A stretch of 64,000 bases of DNA from Corella eumyota. Lineage: Eukaryota; Chordata; Ascidiacea; Phlebobranchia; Corellidae. Shown one piece after another: positions 12,061 to 25,000 of this stretch; within the stretch, counting starts at the first letter, position 1; every line of letters begins with the position of its first letter. The notes under the pieces were generated by a model. It made no database searches, was not told where the DNA came from, and saw only the letters and a list, made by a program, of their open reading frames with translations. The stretch is taken from NCBI GenBank assembly GCA_963082875.1, contig OY720102.1:2790001-2854000 (forward strand), in the 5' to 3' direction. Both the position numbers and the translations under genes were made by a program.

Positions 12061-12639
12061 AAAGGGATTCTATGATGTTTATTCAATGTTTTAAACATTG
12101 AAATTGATGTTTATTTCATTAGTTGATTTTCTAAATAAAAAATATATATAATGTCAGATTTGTACAGATTATTTTTTTAAATATTATTTGCTTTAAAGAA
12201 CATAATATGATAGGCTAAACAGTTTAAAATCTTTAAAAAAATTGGACAAAAAATTGTACAAAAACAAAATAAATTTAAATTAAATATAATAAATAGCAAA
12301 AGTGTTATGAATAACAATAACATTGTAAAATTAAAAACAATTCCAACTGCTAGTTATACTTAGTTTAATACCAACTTTACATCAATTGTTCTTGTTTGTC
12401 ATTACTATTGGTATAACAATCATCATTGTGTTTCCATTGTTTCTCCCTATTTTTCTTCCATCAGGTTAAGTACCATAAAAAAATTAAAAAAATAGTTTAA
12501 GTGATATTTTATACATGACATTAAGTTGATAAATCTATTTACCTGTTTTTTTGCTTGGATTTTTATATATTGCAAAAATAATATATAATAAATTAAAAAG
12601 GTTTTTTCATTTAAAATTTCCAACAAAAAATCACCAATA

Positions 12640-13145
12640 ACTACAACAATCAACAAAAAGACACCAGCAAAAACAACCATCAATAAAATTCATCACCAAA
12701 ACATCTAACAAACAAGCAACCAGCAAAAACACCAACAATAAAAACCACCAGCAAAAACAACCAACAATAAAGCCAACCATCAAAAGACTAAACCATCAAA
12801 AACACCACCAGCAAAAACAACCAACAATAAAGCCAACCATCAAAAGACTAAACCATCAAAAAGACCACCAGCAAAAACAACCAACAATAAAGCCAACCAT
12901 CAAAAGACTAAAAACCTTAATAACCAACAACAAAAGCAACCAGCAAAAACAACCAACCACAAAAAGACCAACAACCAACAAAAAAACACCAGCAAAAACA
13001 ACCAACAAAAAAATAACTCCAGCAGAAACAACAAACAATAAAAAACACCAGCAAAAACAACCAACAGTAAAAGCCTTCAGCAGAAACAACCAACAATAAA
13101 TGCAACCAGCAAAAACAACCAACAAAAAACAACCAGCACCAACAG
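12640..13145. repeat. Minisatellite rich in (A)CCAACAA / CCAGCAAAAAC
   Basis: The plus strand is almost only A and C and is built from motifs like 'ccagcaaaaacaaccaacaa'. Between about 12730 and 12910 a ~60-bp higher-order unit is repeated three times ('agccaaccatcaaaagacta'). The long minus-strand ORFs here, rich in Cys, Trp, Phe and Val, are a by-product of the repeat and not genes. Confidence 0.9.
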
Positions 13146-13299
13146 AAAATCAAGAACGGCAAAGCCGGAACACACTTTAAATTTACAATATATTAAAAAT
13201 TGCAATATGTCCAGAACTAATGGAATAAAAATGTAACAGAATCATTGTTTTAAGTAAAAAATTGGACGTGAGGCCTATAAATATATTAACAAAACTTAC

Positions 13300-13495
13300 G
13301 TGATGACGTTTATAATCAGGAACTAGATAAGAGACGTCATCACTCGTTGCAATGCTCTCCACTTTTAACGTGATCACTCGTTGCAAGCCTTTCCACTTTT
13401 GACGTCATCACTCGTTGCAGGCTTTCCCGCCTTTTCCCTTTTTTGGTGCAAGTGCAAGTTGTGTTCAGATTTCTATTAATCAAACTTATCAGATT
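13300..13495 (-). other. Exon-like block with a 34-bp minisatellite
   Basis: 196 nt with a TCTTACAG acceptor and a gtaagt donor on the minus strand. Its middle contains nearly three copies of a 34-bp unit ('tgcaacgagtgatgacgtca'). Because 34 is not a multiple of three, each added copy changes the downstream frame. The frame entering from the upstream 38-nt block stays open for about 50 codons and stops in the third copy. Its 3' end resembles blocks A1 and A2. Confidence 0.4.
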
Positions 13496-14284
13496 CTGTA
13501 AGAAAATTGTAATTTTCAATGCTTCTCTTACTTTTAAATTATTAAAACAACTCCTGTATTTACTTAACTTACTTACGAACAGGTTAAACTATTAACATTG
13601 TTTTTTTTATAAATTTGAAACCTTTTCTATTATCATTATTAGTAACTTACCTTTTCTAGACTTATCTGTGGCAATGGCTTAACAAAATCTAAAAAAGAAA
13701 CTGTAACATTTTAATCTTATAATAATCACTCTTATGTTTAATAAAGTCTTTAGTAAAAATTTTAAACTATTACATAGCTTTATCAGCAACTGTTTATGAC
13801 GTTATTATAAGTTATAATGCCTGAACTTTAAATTACCTTTCTAGTGCGGGGTGAACTTTTGACATCAAGATATATTTTATTTTAACCAAAAACAAGTTAG
13901 TTTACAATTTTCAATAGTATGTATATTTATTAGGACTTGATTGCTACCTAATCTTAAAAATAAAAAAAGATCGAGGCTCTAACTACAACTTCATCAGTTG
14001 AAAAAACATTGATAAAAAAGATTGTCTTTAGCCTAGTACTAAATAAAAACAGTACACTACCCAGCCTTAATAATGTTAATATACCCAAAATTAGTCGAAT
14101 TCAGCCTAAAGTTAAGTTAAAAATTGTATTTTTAACGATGCAATCGCCATTTTGAGAATGCCGAAATTTAGCCTAACAAAAATTGTGTTTTATTGCAACC
14201 TACAGCCTAAGAAACTAATTACTTTTAAGAAGCTTTGTTACATTTTAGCTAATTATAAATTAAATAACATATTTCTTGCCTAAA

Positions 14285-14475
14285 ACTAACCTTTAAGTCC
14301 TTTCAAACGATCTGTAAGACTTGTATAAATCTCCGCAGCAAAATTCCGACCGGTTCTCGACGAAAGTTTTAGCGAAAGGCAGGAATTTAGTCTCAAGCGC
14401 AGCCCGATGATTTGACGTCAATCAATCCTATTGGTCGAAAAGTGTCGTCTGATTTTCGCGGCGGGAATTTCCATA
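14285..14475 (-). promoter_or_regulatory. Promoter-like region of the unknown minus-strand unit
   Basis: On the minus strand, TTCCCGCC (E2F-like, 14462-14469) is followed by a CCAAT box (near 14433) and TGACGTCA (near 14415). A G+C-rich exon-like stretch then ends with a splice donor at 14290. The arrangement is that of a compact TATA-less promoter with a first exon. The motifs are seen directly; the promoter function is inferred. Confidence 0.45.
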
Positions 14476-14702
14476 GAAATGTTATTTTAATTAATTTTTT
14501 ATACAATTTTAGTTCTGGTATCTTTTTTTTATCCCATTTTAAGTATAATATATTAAATTATTTGAAAATAATGCTAAGTTTTTGAAATTGTTTCTAATTG
14601 CCTAGCAAAACAAGTAAAATATAACTAATTTATAATAAAATAGGAATGTTCTTTTAATGATTCTTATATTAAGATACGGTTATAACGTTCTTGATCATGT
14701 AT

Positions 14703-14905
14703 TTGTGTCTTTTAACTCTGGTTCGTTAGTAATAAGCGTGCCATTGCACCACGTCAAGGTCAACAAAAAAGCAACAGGTTATTTTACCTAATAGAAAGGC
14801 AAATGATGGGATTTTAAAAGTATCTTGGAAAAGTAAGACACCTAAAAAATCCCAACCAAAAGCCCTTAATTTAGTTCTCAGCCTATTTTTTCTCCCCGAA
14901 ATGTA
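14703..14905. repeat. Dispersed repeat R2, copy 2
   Basis: About 200 bp, the second copy of the element at 2528-2717, in direct orientation 12.2 kb away. Blocks such as 'caccacgtcaaggtcaac' are identical and the rest is moderately diverged. The short minus-strand ORF inside it has no support. Confidence 0.75.
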
Positions 14906-16005
14906 AATAATCACAATAAATATAAATTTATATTTTTATAATGCATGCATCATGTCAAAAAATTGAAACGATTATTACTAAGCTATGCTTTTAAATAAAA
15001 TAATTTTTTAAATTATGTGACCTTACAACAAAGAATTAAAGGTTTTAAAGAATTTGCATAATCCTGATTATTTTTACCAAAATAGATTTTTAAACAATGC
15101 AACAGGTTTTCATGTATTAACCAACATCCTAAATGTCCTTTAAATCATGACGTCACTATCATTAAATATTAATGACATCACTGCGGCGCGCAATTCGACA
15201 GAGTAGCACGGAATGATATTATGAAAGTTTATTAGAAAGAGAACATAAATATCTTAACAATTTTTTGGGCTTGTAAATAAGCATTAACTTATAATAAAGC
15301 ATTCGACAAGGGATTGGAAATGCTTTAAACAGAAAATTGGACAATTTATCGACTAAGTTTTAAGAAATTTTTTAATTGACCTCTTTGCCAGTATGAGAAA
15401 AAGGGCAATCACTATTGTTGAGGTATTTAAAAGCCAGTCGTTACTAATAGTTGTAACATATAAACTAAATTTACTGAGACGATTTAAATTAGCAAAACCA
15501 GTCTAGGGTCCTCACGGTTTAAATATAATACTTTATATGTGATGGCAGAAGTTATAGCAGTGATATTTTGGATGTTATTTATAAGTAAAATTAAATAAAT
15601 ATATATAGATTACCTTACCTCAAATACATGCATTTATTGTTTTTTTTAAGTATTTTTATATACACTTAAAAATACATAAGATTAGTAAGCATTATGTCTT
15701 AAAGACTATGATATAAACTTGTGTCATTAAGGGTCGACAGTTTTTCTGCTTGAGATCGATATAAACTGCACATTAGGCTCGTTATTGACATTTAGTAAAG
15801 TTTTTTATTTATTAGTTTGCACTAGTAGACATTATATTGACAATAGTGGCAAATTTGAGTTTTAAAACTAACAGAAATATTGAGAATACCATTTAGAAGC
15901 TGTAGTAAAAGGTGCCAACTTTTATCTATGAAAATAGTGCAGCAATTTCAGCAGCAATTTTAGGTGAATAGGTTGTTATGTATTTAAATACTTTTTTTTT
16001 AGATT
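14906..16005. other. Upstream flank of the MDGA-type gene
   Basis: AT-rich and non-coding. TGACGTCA occurs near 15143, followed by a small CpG patch (15180-15200). Immediately before the MDGA start codon there is a run of pyrimidines ending in AG (15991-16002), leaving only three nucleotides before the ATG. This looks like a 3' splice acceptor. No TATA box could be tied to a start. Confidence 0.4.
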
Positions 16006-19000
16006 ATGTTAAAACAAAATATAAGCTTTATGACTTTTTTAATTTTGTTTCAAATTTTCTGGTTAGCCACTACAATTAAAGGGGGAGGCTTGCAAATTTT
16101 AAAAGGCGGAAAAAATGCAGAAATCGGAGAATATAGTAAGTTTAAATAGTCCTTTAAATTAATGCTATGTCTAAATTGCATATATTTTTTAAAAGTTGCC
16201 CGTTAGACAAGACCATATATTCTTAATTATTTTAAATTCCCATAAAATAATATTTTTTTAAAGATCAAATTTAACTCAAAACTGTAACCCCGCAAAATAA
16301 TTTTAAATTAAATTAAACAACCAAAGTTCGGGTTTACTAAACCATAAAAAGCAAAAAAATCCCCAAAATTAAATTAAGAAAATCTTCTCCCATTAACGAC
16401 ATTGATTTTTGGGACTGCTTCGAATTTTCGGCCGTGTTTTATGTTCTTAGTTTTCCGTCTTCGCCTTTTAGCGTCCCAACAGGCCTTAAGACCTCATGTA
16501 TTATGTATATGGCTTAAGGTACCTGGTTTTACTTGTCAATCAACTGAAGACATAATTGAAACGACTCAAATTTCAGCGCTGAATTTTGTAAAAAAATTTC
16601 AAGACAAAAAAATTGTAAATAATTTCGAAATTCTAATTTTTAAGGCTACAAAATGTACAGGAGAAATATTTAATTCTCACTCTTTCCTACATAACATTCA
16701 ACGTAACTTGTTAGATTAGTAACGTTAAAAAATTTGACCCCATTACAATTTGCTAATAGAATTTTAATGATTTTTGAACTAAAAATATCCAAAAACAGCA
16801 AACTCAAAATGAATTACATAAAAGAAAAAATTATTATTTTAGTGCCTTAAACTATGTAAATATATCCCAGTTTTTACATAATAAAATATTAATTCATTTT
16901 TAATTTTAAAATAAAAATGCCCTTGAACAGTTTCAAAGCAAACAAAATTTAAGATTTTTTTATATCAATCTAGAATCGCCAACAGCAAGAATCGAACCTG
17001 ACGGCGTGGACAACATCTACGTTCGAGAATTTGACACACTGTCAATCAACTGTGTGGCAAACGGGCACCCTAAACCACAAATTAAATGGACATTAACCGG
17101 GGGAACACAGTCAAGGTAACACAGTAAAATAACAAAAGCCACAAACTTAAATAGTTAATCTAATGTATTTTACAATATAAAAATACCCATTTTTTAATTT
17201 TAAAAACCATTGAATCATAAACAAACTAAAAGTTGAATCGAATATAATTAATGGCACCAATTTGCTATACATCTTTCAATACCTATTTACTTCATTTTAT
17301 ATTACACTTATCTAATATTTAAATAATATTTAAACATACCAATACATTATTTAAGGCAAGACATTGATATTTACAACCCAACGTTGCGAATAAACTCAAT
17401 AAGAAGAGACGAAGGGGGGAGAGTTACTTGTAGGGCTATTAATGGGATTGGAAATCCAGCTTTTACAACAAAGCGAATCAATGTTCTATGTAATCTATAT
17501 AAATATTTAAATGTGGTTGAAATTGGTACAATAACTATGCAAATGTTATAATATATGACATAAAAAAAAGATTTTACATTTTTTTACATATTATATCATG
17601 ACATTTCATTAAGGCCAAAATTTAAAAAAATCTAAACTTTTAAATTTGATTTTCAGCTTATACAGCTATAAAATTGGTTTATGATTTATTTTTTTGGAAA
17701 ATACATTCAATAGATAAAAGTTTTTAATTAAAATCGACAAAATAATTGATTAATCATTGTAGTACATGGTCTTTAAATACTAATCATTATTTAAATTGAA
17801 ATTTAAAGCCAGTCAATATTTATAGAGCTTAATTACCCATCTGATATAAACCGTGGTACATCGTTAACGGCCATTGATTTTTAATTATTTATCGAAATTC
17901 GTTGGCAGATGTTGACAAGCCGAGCTTAGAAACGCAAACGATAGATACCGGTACAACTCCAAGCACGAGTATCTGGTTCGAGAAAACAATGTTCTTGTAT
18001 TGCGAAGTTTGGAGTAATCCGCTAGCTACATTTACCCTTACTTTAAATGGGTCGGAGATAAGACCAACAGCTATAAACGGTAACAGTAACATCGTTCACA
18101 AATACAAAACTTCATTATATCATATTTATAATTTGGGTTTTTGGTTAACAGGTTTGTTACAACGTAAAGTTGATCCATACCGTCCAGGTCTATCTTCAAT
18201 AACTTATAGGATCAAAAATACAAAGGACTCAGATCTTGGAAACTACAACTGCAAAGCATTTATAGGTCGACTCGGAAGAGTTTATAATGTAAAGGATCAG
18301 TACGCAAACTTTACTTATACGAGAAACATCAGTAAGAGAAATATACTCACAATATTTTATATTAAAAATAATTATCCAATATTAAAAAGTTATTTAAATT
18401 GACAACAAATATTAAAACATTCATCAGGCTAAGATTCAATATTAAATAATTTCTAAAATAAAAAATTATTAAAAATTTTAAATTAAATTATATCGAAATT
18501 AGAACTTCCATATTGTAAAAAAAAATGTCACTACACAATTTAACTTTTGTTACGTCATTAGCTCCTCCACAGATCAGGTTAAAGCATAACAAGACAGTAG
18601 TTGTGCTTAATCGCGGGGAAAACCTTAAACTTGAATGTTCGGCTACCGGAGTCCCTCAACCAAAGATCACTTGGGTGCGGGAAAATGACGGATTTTCTGA
18701 AAGGGTTGTCATTCAAAAGAAAGGGTAAGCGATTGAAACTATACACTACAGTTTCGCTGGTCTGGTAAATGGGAAAGTAATTTAACATTTTTTACTTAAG
18801 ATTAACTATCAGATCAACTATTTATTATTTAAAATTTAGATCCGGTTTATCAATCCGAAGAATCACTACAAAAGATACTGGAAATTATTATTGCATTGCA
18901 AGTAATAAAGTTGGTCTTCCTGTTAGGAAAATGACAACTGTTGTGGTTAGAGGTAAGAGCTAGAAAGCAAGGGAAATTAAAAGAAAAATTTAGATACAAA

Positions 19001-22000
19001 ATTTTATATAAGTTTGAGAATTCGGAAATTTTTTTTCTCAACTGTTTTTTTGCGTTTAAATTATAGCATATCTTAAAGCACGTTACTTAAATTGCTTTTC
19101 TACATTCGATAAAGTATACCCAGCATATACTTATACTTGTAACGTATTACATACTGTAAAGTGCGTGGATGTTAGCTTGCTTGTTTATGTACAGTATTTA
19201 GTTTTATTATCCTTATCTTTCCGGCTTAACGCCCTTTCGTCTACGTCACTAACACCTTGAGTTTCGCCGCGATTTCTAAGCCAGTTTAACAAGTTCTAGC
19301 TTTAGATATAACGTTGGTTATTCTCAGTTTAATTATATTATTGTAATTCGTCGTTTTATGTTTATATTAATGTGTGATATTATTTAAATAAGATATTAAG
19401 TTGTATAATTGAATTGTATAAACTGTAAAAAGTGTGTTCAATAAAAGGAAAACAAGCAACAATACATTGGCGAAAGTAAAGCTTAAGAATCAGTATGTAT
19501 GCTTCTTTTGGATCCCATTTCACATTAATTTATTACTTTATACATTATATTTCCTTTTAGACTTATCTCCTATGGTATATTGGATAACACCTGATCACTT
19601 ACAAGATGATAGAAGATTAGCTGAAGGAACGCAAATCAAACTTACTTGCCATGCTGACGCAGCACCTTATAATGAGATTAGATATTCCTGGTTTAAACTC
19701 GTAAGTTTTGATATTTTAACATTGAATTTGATATATAAATTGCAAAGCTTATTTATTTATATGCATTATCTAATGCAGTGCTATATAAATCGTTATATAA
19801 TACATGCTGTTTTGTATACGCCCTCATTAATGATTCATTACCAACAATAATTTTGAATAAATATAGAAACAGATAAGGTATATACAAAACATACAATTCT
19901 CCTATAAGATATGTAACGTCTTAGTATGTATATGTATATGTAATTTAAATGTTTAGAATAATCGAGGCGTGAGGGTGAAAATTACTGAAGGAAATTTGGC
20001 AAAAAATATGAAAATTAAAAGTTTGTCGAGGGAAGAATTAAAACGTGGATTCGTTTTTCCCGCATTTTCAAGGTAAATAGACTAAATTTATATCCATTAA
20101 AATAAAGAATACAAATTGAAAATAATATGTTACAAATTAGACAAATTTTAGCCACAATTTAAAGCCAAAAATGCTTGTTTAATAAACTATACTATAACAA
20201 CAACCTTTCTTAACGTTATTTTCAATGTTCTTTAAAAAATAAACTAAATATTATTCCAACTTATACAAAACATACCAAATAACAACAAAATTTACATTTC
20301 AGTCGATTATCGATAAACAATCTTGCACCAGATGATTACGGTGTATATGTTTGTGCTGCAAGGTTAATGGGGGCACCAAGCAACACAACAGAGGTATCTG
20401 CAAAGATTGCCATCGGACGTTCATCAGGTTGATTTAATCTTAAATTGCAATAAACAAATGCCGATGTTTCTTTGTATGCATATAACACTTAGACATATCT
20501 ATATGTAAATTTTAATGCCAAGGAAATTATCGCTTTACAGTTTTTTTTTATTTGAATTTAGATAACAACAAGGCTAAGCGTTTTGACATTAATAAAACGT
20601 TAATATGAAGTCCATTACAAATGAGGTTTAAATTTAACAGTAACTGTGATATTTTAACAGCGCCCGCTCGAATCCAATCTGTTGAGCCATATGTTGTTGT
20701 ACGCGAGGGTGACCAAGCGACATTATCATGTAAAACATTTGGAAGACCAACACCATTAGTTGAGTGGTACCGCGATGAAAATACGACCATGCCGAGTGGA
20801 AATAGCGAAGATATCGTGGAGGTAAGCAGTTTGATAAATCCAACAATATGTAAAAATCCTTAGACAAAATCTTAAAAAATGACTACAAGCTAATAACAGA
20901 GATTTACACAAAAAATGTTGTTAAGTTGTATAAATTGTAACACTACTCAACAATATTGTAATAAATCCGCCATTTTCTTGTTCACGTCAAGTGTTATCTG
21001 TTCCTAGTCATGCGTTTACACCTCAAGTCACGTGTTTACACCGTTATCTCTTTTACACAAAAGACTATCAGGCAAATAAACGTTACAGTATGTAACTTAC
21101 TTATTTTTAGGACGGAAATCTAGTTATACCAGGTGTAAGCAGAGATGCAGGTGGGATATATACATGCACTACTGCAAGATTTAACGGGTTTAGTAAACTA
21201 TCAAGAACCCAACCAAGAGACCAAATTGTACTTGAAGTACAATGTAAGTATTTAACCAAAATTTTGGAAGTTTTTGTTTAGTCTATTTGTAAAGTTTTTA
21301 GACTTATTTTCCAACGTTTGAATGTGGTGTTGTATGATAATGTATTGGTTGGTAAATTTTTTTAAATTGTATCTAACTTTGTTAGCTAATTTACACTTTT
21401 ATTCATCTTTAATTAATTCATGAATTTTAATTAAAAACTGTAACAAAGTTGCAATTTTGTTGGTTACTCTTAGATTGTTATCTATTACGCGCTTTGTAAA
21501 TAGTAAATTTATCTTTACGCGGATCTTGCATAAACCTTTATTAAAAACTTTTTATTAAAAACTTAGATGCTCCAAGTGTGGAACCAGTATACGAAGAAAA
21601 ACGACAACCCTTAGGATCAACCGTTGTTTTAGATTGCTACCTCAGAGATGCAAATCCATACGAGTAAGTTAATAACAAATTTTAACTTGATTACATTATG
21701 TTAAGGCAATTAGGGCTACAATATTTATCATCATTAAACAAATACAAATGTATTCAATAACTTTATCATTACAACTATCATCAATTCATTGTAGTTTATA
21801 TTCCAACGCTTTGTTTTGTTTAGTTCGCTTACTTACACTTGGCGTAAAGACAACAAAATCGTGGCAACCACTTACGCCAACAAGAGGCTAGAACTTCAGC
21901 CAATCACTGAAGCCGATTACGGAGTATACGTTTGTAACGTTACGAACGAAATAGGATGGGACACTTGCGTGATAAACGTCACTGGGTTTGCTTTTGCACC

Positions 22001-25000
22001 AGAGTTTGTTTATAACGCAGTGTCCACGTTAAGAGTGGATGATGCAGATACCGGCAACTCGGAGTTGGCGACAAATTCTTTTGTTTATTTACTTTCATGG
22101 ACGCAAAAATTGCCGAACAAAGTAGACGCTATCGACCAATACAGGTATACATATATTGTCAAGTTAAACGTATCTTAACTATTTATTTCACAAAATTCTA
22201 ATCCATTTAACTAACATAAAGCAATGAGTAATTTTGTTTAAGTAAGATTTATAGTTACAATTTTTCAAATTACAAATATGTTTATTAAATAAACAAATCT
22301 TAAAGAAAACACATCAACGAACCCTTTCATACAACTATACATCTTTCAGACAGATATATATTAAACAACAATTAGTCCATACCACATTAAACAATAATAT
22401 TTATTTAAGAATACGTTGGAGACCAAGTAACAGACGAACAAACGAGATATCTAGCCTAACAACCACTCCAATACCTTGGTTAGAAGATTTATGGGATATT
22501 AAAGGTAGAAAATTATTGTAAATCTTTAGCATTATATTTAGAAAAATTCATTTTGGGGTAAGCAACGTTTATATGATAAAAACTCGTAATTTTAATATTA
22601 GGTAACGTAGAGTACGGCAAGCTGTTAACTTACAGTATAAAGGATTTAACTGAAGGAACGTACGAGGTTGAAGTAACTCCTAAAACAAGGTTTGGGTATG
22701 GAGATTCGGGCGCAAGACTTATTGTCGCAAGATCAAGAAGTTAGTATACTGATTAAAGTATTTTATTTGTGAGAAAATTTTTTATAAATAATGTTAAATT
22801 GGGGTTATTTTTATAGGATCGGCAAGCGGAGTTACACCAACACTACGTAGCATAGGTAAGATTTGAATAATAAATAAATATAAAAGCATGAGCTTTGACT
22901 CTAGTTAAAAACAAAGTTTAAAATATCAATGATAGTTTTTGTCTGACTATATTTATGAAATAAGTTTGAACATTTTTATTTAATTTTAGCGAGTTCTTCA
23001 TTTTTTTGCCGATTTCAAAAATCAAGTATATGCGACTACATTCAAGATACCTCACCCAAAGACGATTTTGATTGGACGTGGAATTATGAAGGCAACCAAG
23101 TGAAACGAACGCAGGGAACTGGACCTTATTTCGACCACACAAATTTAAGCAAAGAAGGTAATCAAGGGGCTACATTACTGTTTACCAAAATTTCCGCAAA
23201 TTAAACATACATAATGCTAATATTTTGCATTTAAGTATAAGTATGCAACTGGCAAACCTTTGTAAAATGCTTGCTTAAATGTTATTTTACAATTTTTGTA
23301 CAAGAAAATTTTTATCTCGGATAGCGACCATACTAAGGCAATTAACAAGCAGGCTATGTGATAGTAATCAAATAGTAACTTTAAATGCATCTAAGATGTC
23401 TATATACATCTTTATACACTATACCTAATAGTTGGTTAAATTTAAGTATTTATACATTCTAAATGAAAACATTACAAAGAATGACTTACATGTTTTTCCA
23501 TTCAGGAGGTTATATGTTTATTGAAGCTTCTCCTACTGAGATTGGACAAAAAGCAAGGCTTATGACTCCAGTGTTTTACGATGAGTTATCCACCCAACAA
23601 TGTTTAAAGTTTTTTTATCACATGAGAGGTCGACATATTGGTACGAGAAACTGAAATCAACTTTCACTATTTTAATTTTAAATTAAATTTGTGGTTTTAA
23701 ATTAAAGCTGTGGCAAATTTTACGCTTGATATTTACCCTTTGAAAACATTAGGCAATATTCACATTTAATTTGAAGTAACAAAGTTTCTTTTTTAAAGAA
23801 AAAGTTTTAAATTTAATTACCATTTCAAAATTGAAGGTATATTGAGGGTGCTCACAAGGACATCTACCGGTAACGAAACTTTGATTTGGATCCGGATGGG
23901 GGAGCAAGGGAGAACGTGGATGACAGGGTTGTCGACGATCAAATTATCAGCTCCTTATCAGGTAAAAACAATAATTTAAAATTCGCTAGAAACTGTTGGA
24001 AAAAAAACAGATCGAAAGGAAACAAATAAAAAGGAAACAAATGGAAACGAAATAAATGGAAACGAAACAAATGGAAACGAAACAAATGGAACGGATTTTA
24101 ATAAAGCGAATTTCTTTGACGGATAACTTTTGGCGGAAAAAAATTAACGAAACGAATGGAAAAAAACTAACGAACCTGAAACAAATGGAACGGATTTCAA
24201 TCAAGCGGAATTTTTTAACAGATAACTTTTTGGCGGAAAAATATTAACGGAAACAAATGGAACAGATCTTATTTAAGCGGATTTTTTCGACGAATAGTAG
24301 TTTAACGGAAAAAAAGAAAGCAAATGGTAAAAAGCTAATGGAACGGATCCCAATTAACCAAAACAATTATAATTTAAGCTATAATTCTTATTACTTTAAA
24401 TTATACCCTAATTTTATAATAAACTTTTTATATTATCCTACTTGTCTGTCAAACAACTTAACTGAAATACCTTTAGTTATTTATGTTCAGTTTAAATTCG
24501 CTTTATTTGTTTTCATTCTTTATTTAATTAACTTTCTTAAAATCATTTCACTTGTTTTCACTTTTAAAAAAATCCGCTTTAAATTCATTATTCGTTTAAA
24601 ATCCGCTTTCAAAAATTCTTTCCATTTGTTTCCACTTTTTAAAAGTCCGCCTTAAAAGTTAATCCGTCAAAATTTGCTTTTATGAAATCCGTTCCAATTG
24701 TTTCCGTTCCATTTGTTTCCGTTCCATTTATTTCTTTTCCATTTGTTTTTGTTCCATTTTTTTCTTTTCCATTTGTTTCTTTTCCATTTGTTTATTTTTC
24801 CATTTGTTTATTTTTCCATTTGTTTCCGTTCCATTTATTTCCTTTCCATTTATATCCGTTCCAACAATTTTTTTCCAACAGATTCGGCGTCCCCAGTTTA
24901 GGCAATTATATTCCAAAAAAGTAACAATTTCAAAGCAAAATTTATTCAAATTTAAAAACCAATTTAGGACCCTCAACTTTTCAACCTCATCACGTTAACT

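Larger units (their letters stand above)
4704..14440 (-). other. Candidate minus-strand spliced transcription unit, unknown product
   Basis: I do not recognise this locus. Read on the minus strand there is a promoter-like region near 14.4 kb and then blocks with good splice sites: a first exon ending at 14291 (donor gttagt), 13688-13651 (38 nt) and 13495-13300 (196 nt). One reading frame stays open across these three until a TGA inside the third, but no in-frame ATG was found. Further exon-like blocks are the cassettes in the ~612-bp array (acceptors at 11653, 10917, 10292, 9680, 9067, 8453 and 7841), a block ending at a donor near 6890, one ending near 6027, and 5645-5526, 5293-5190 and 4830-4704. 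The 3' part of 13495-13300 resembles the blocks ending at 5813 and 4935, so several of these look like paralogous exons. It could be a long non-coding RNA or a fast-evolving gene. Whether it is one transcript is inference. Confidence 0.35.

Noticed and set aside
12856-13162. Long minus-strand ORFs rich in Cys, Trp, Phe and Val
   Set aside because: They are translations of the CCAACAA/CCAGCAAAAAC minisatellite; no start context, splice sites or domain.
24056-24998. Several ORFs on both strands in MDGA intron 19
   Set aside because: All arise from the short repeats of the foldback element arms.
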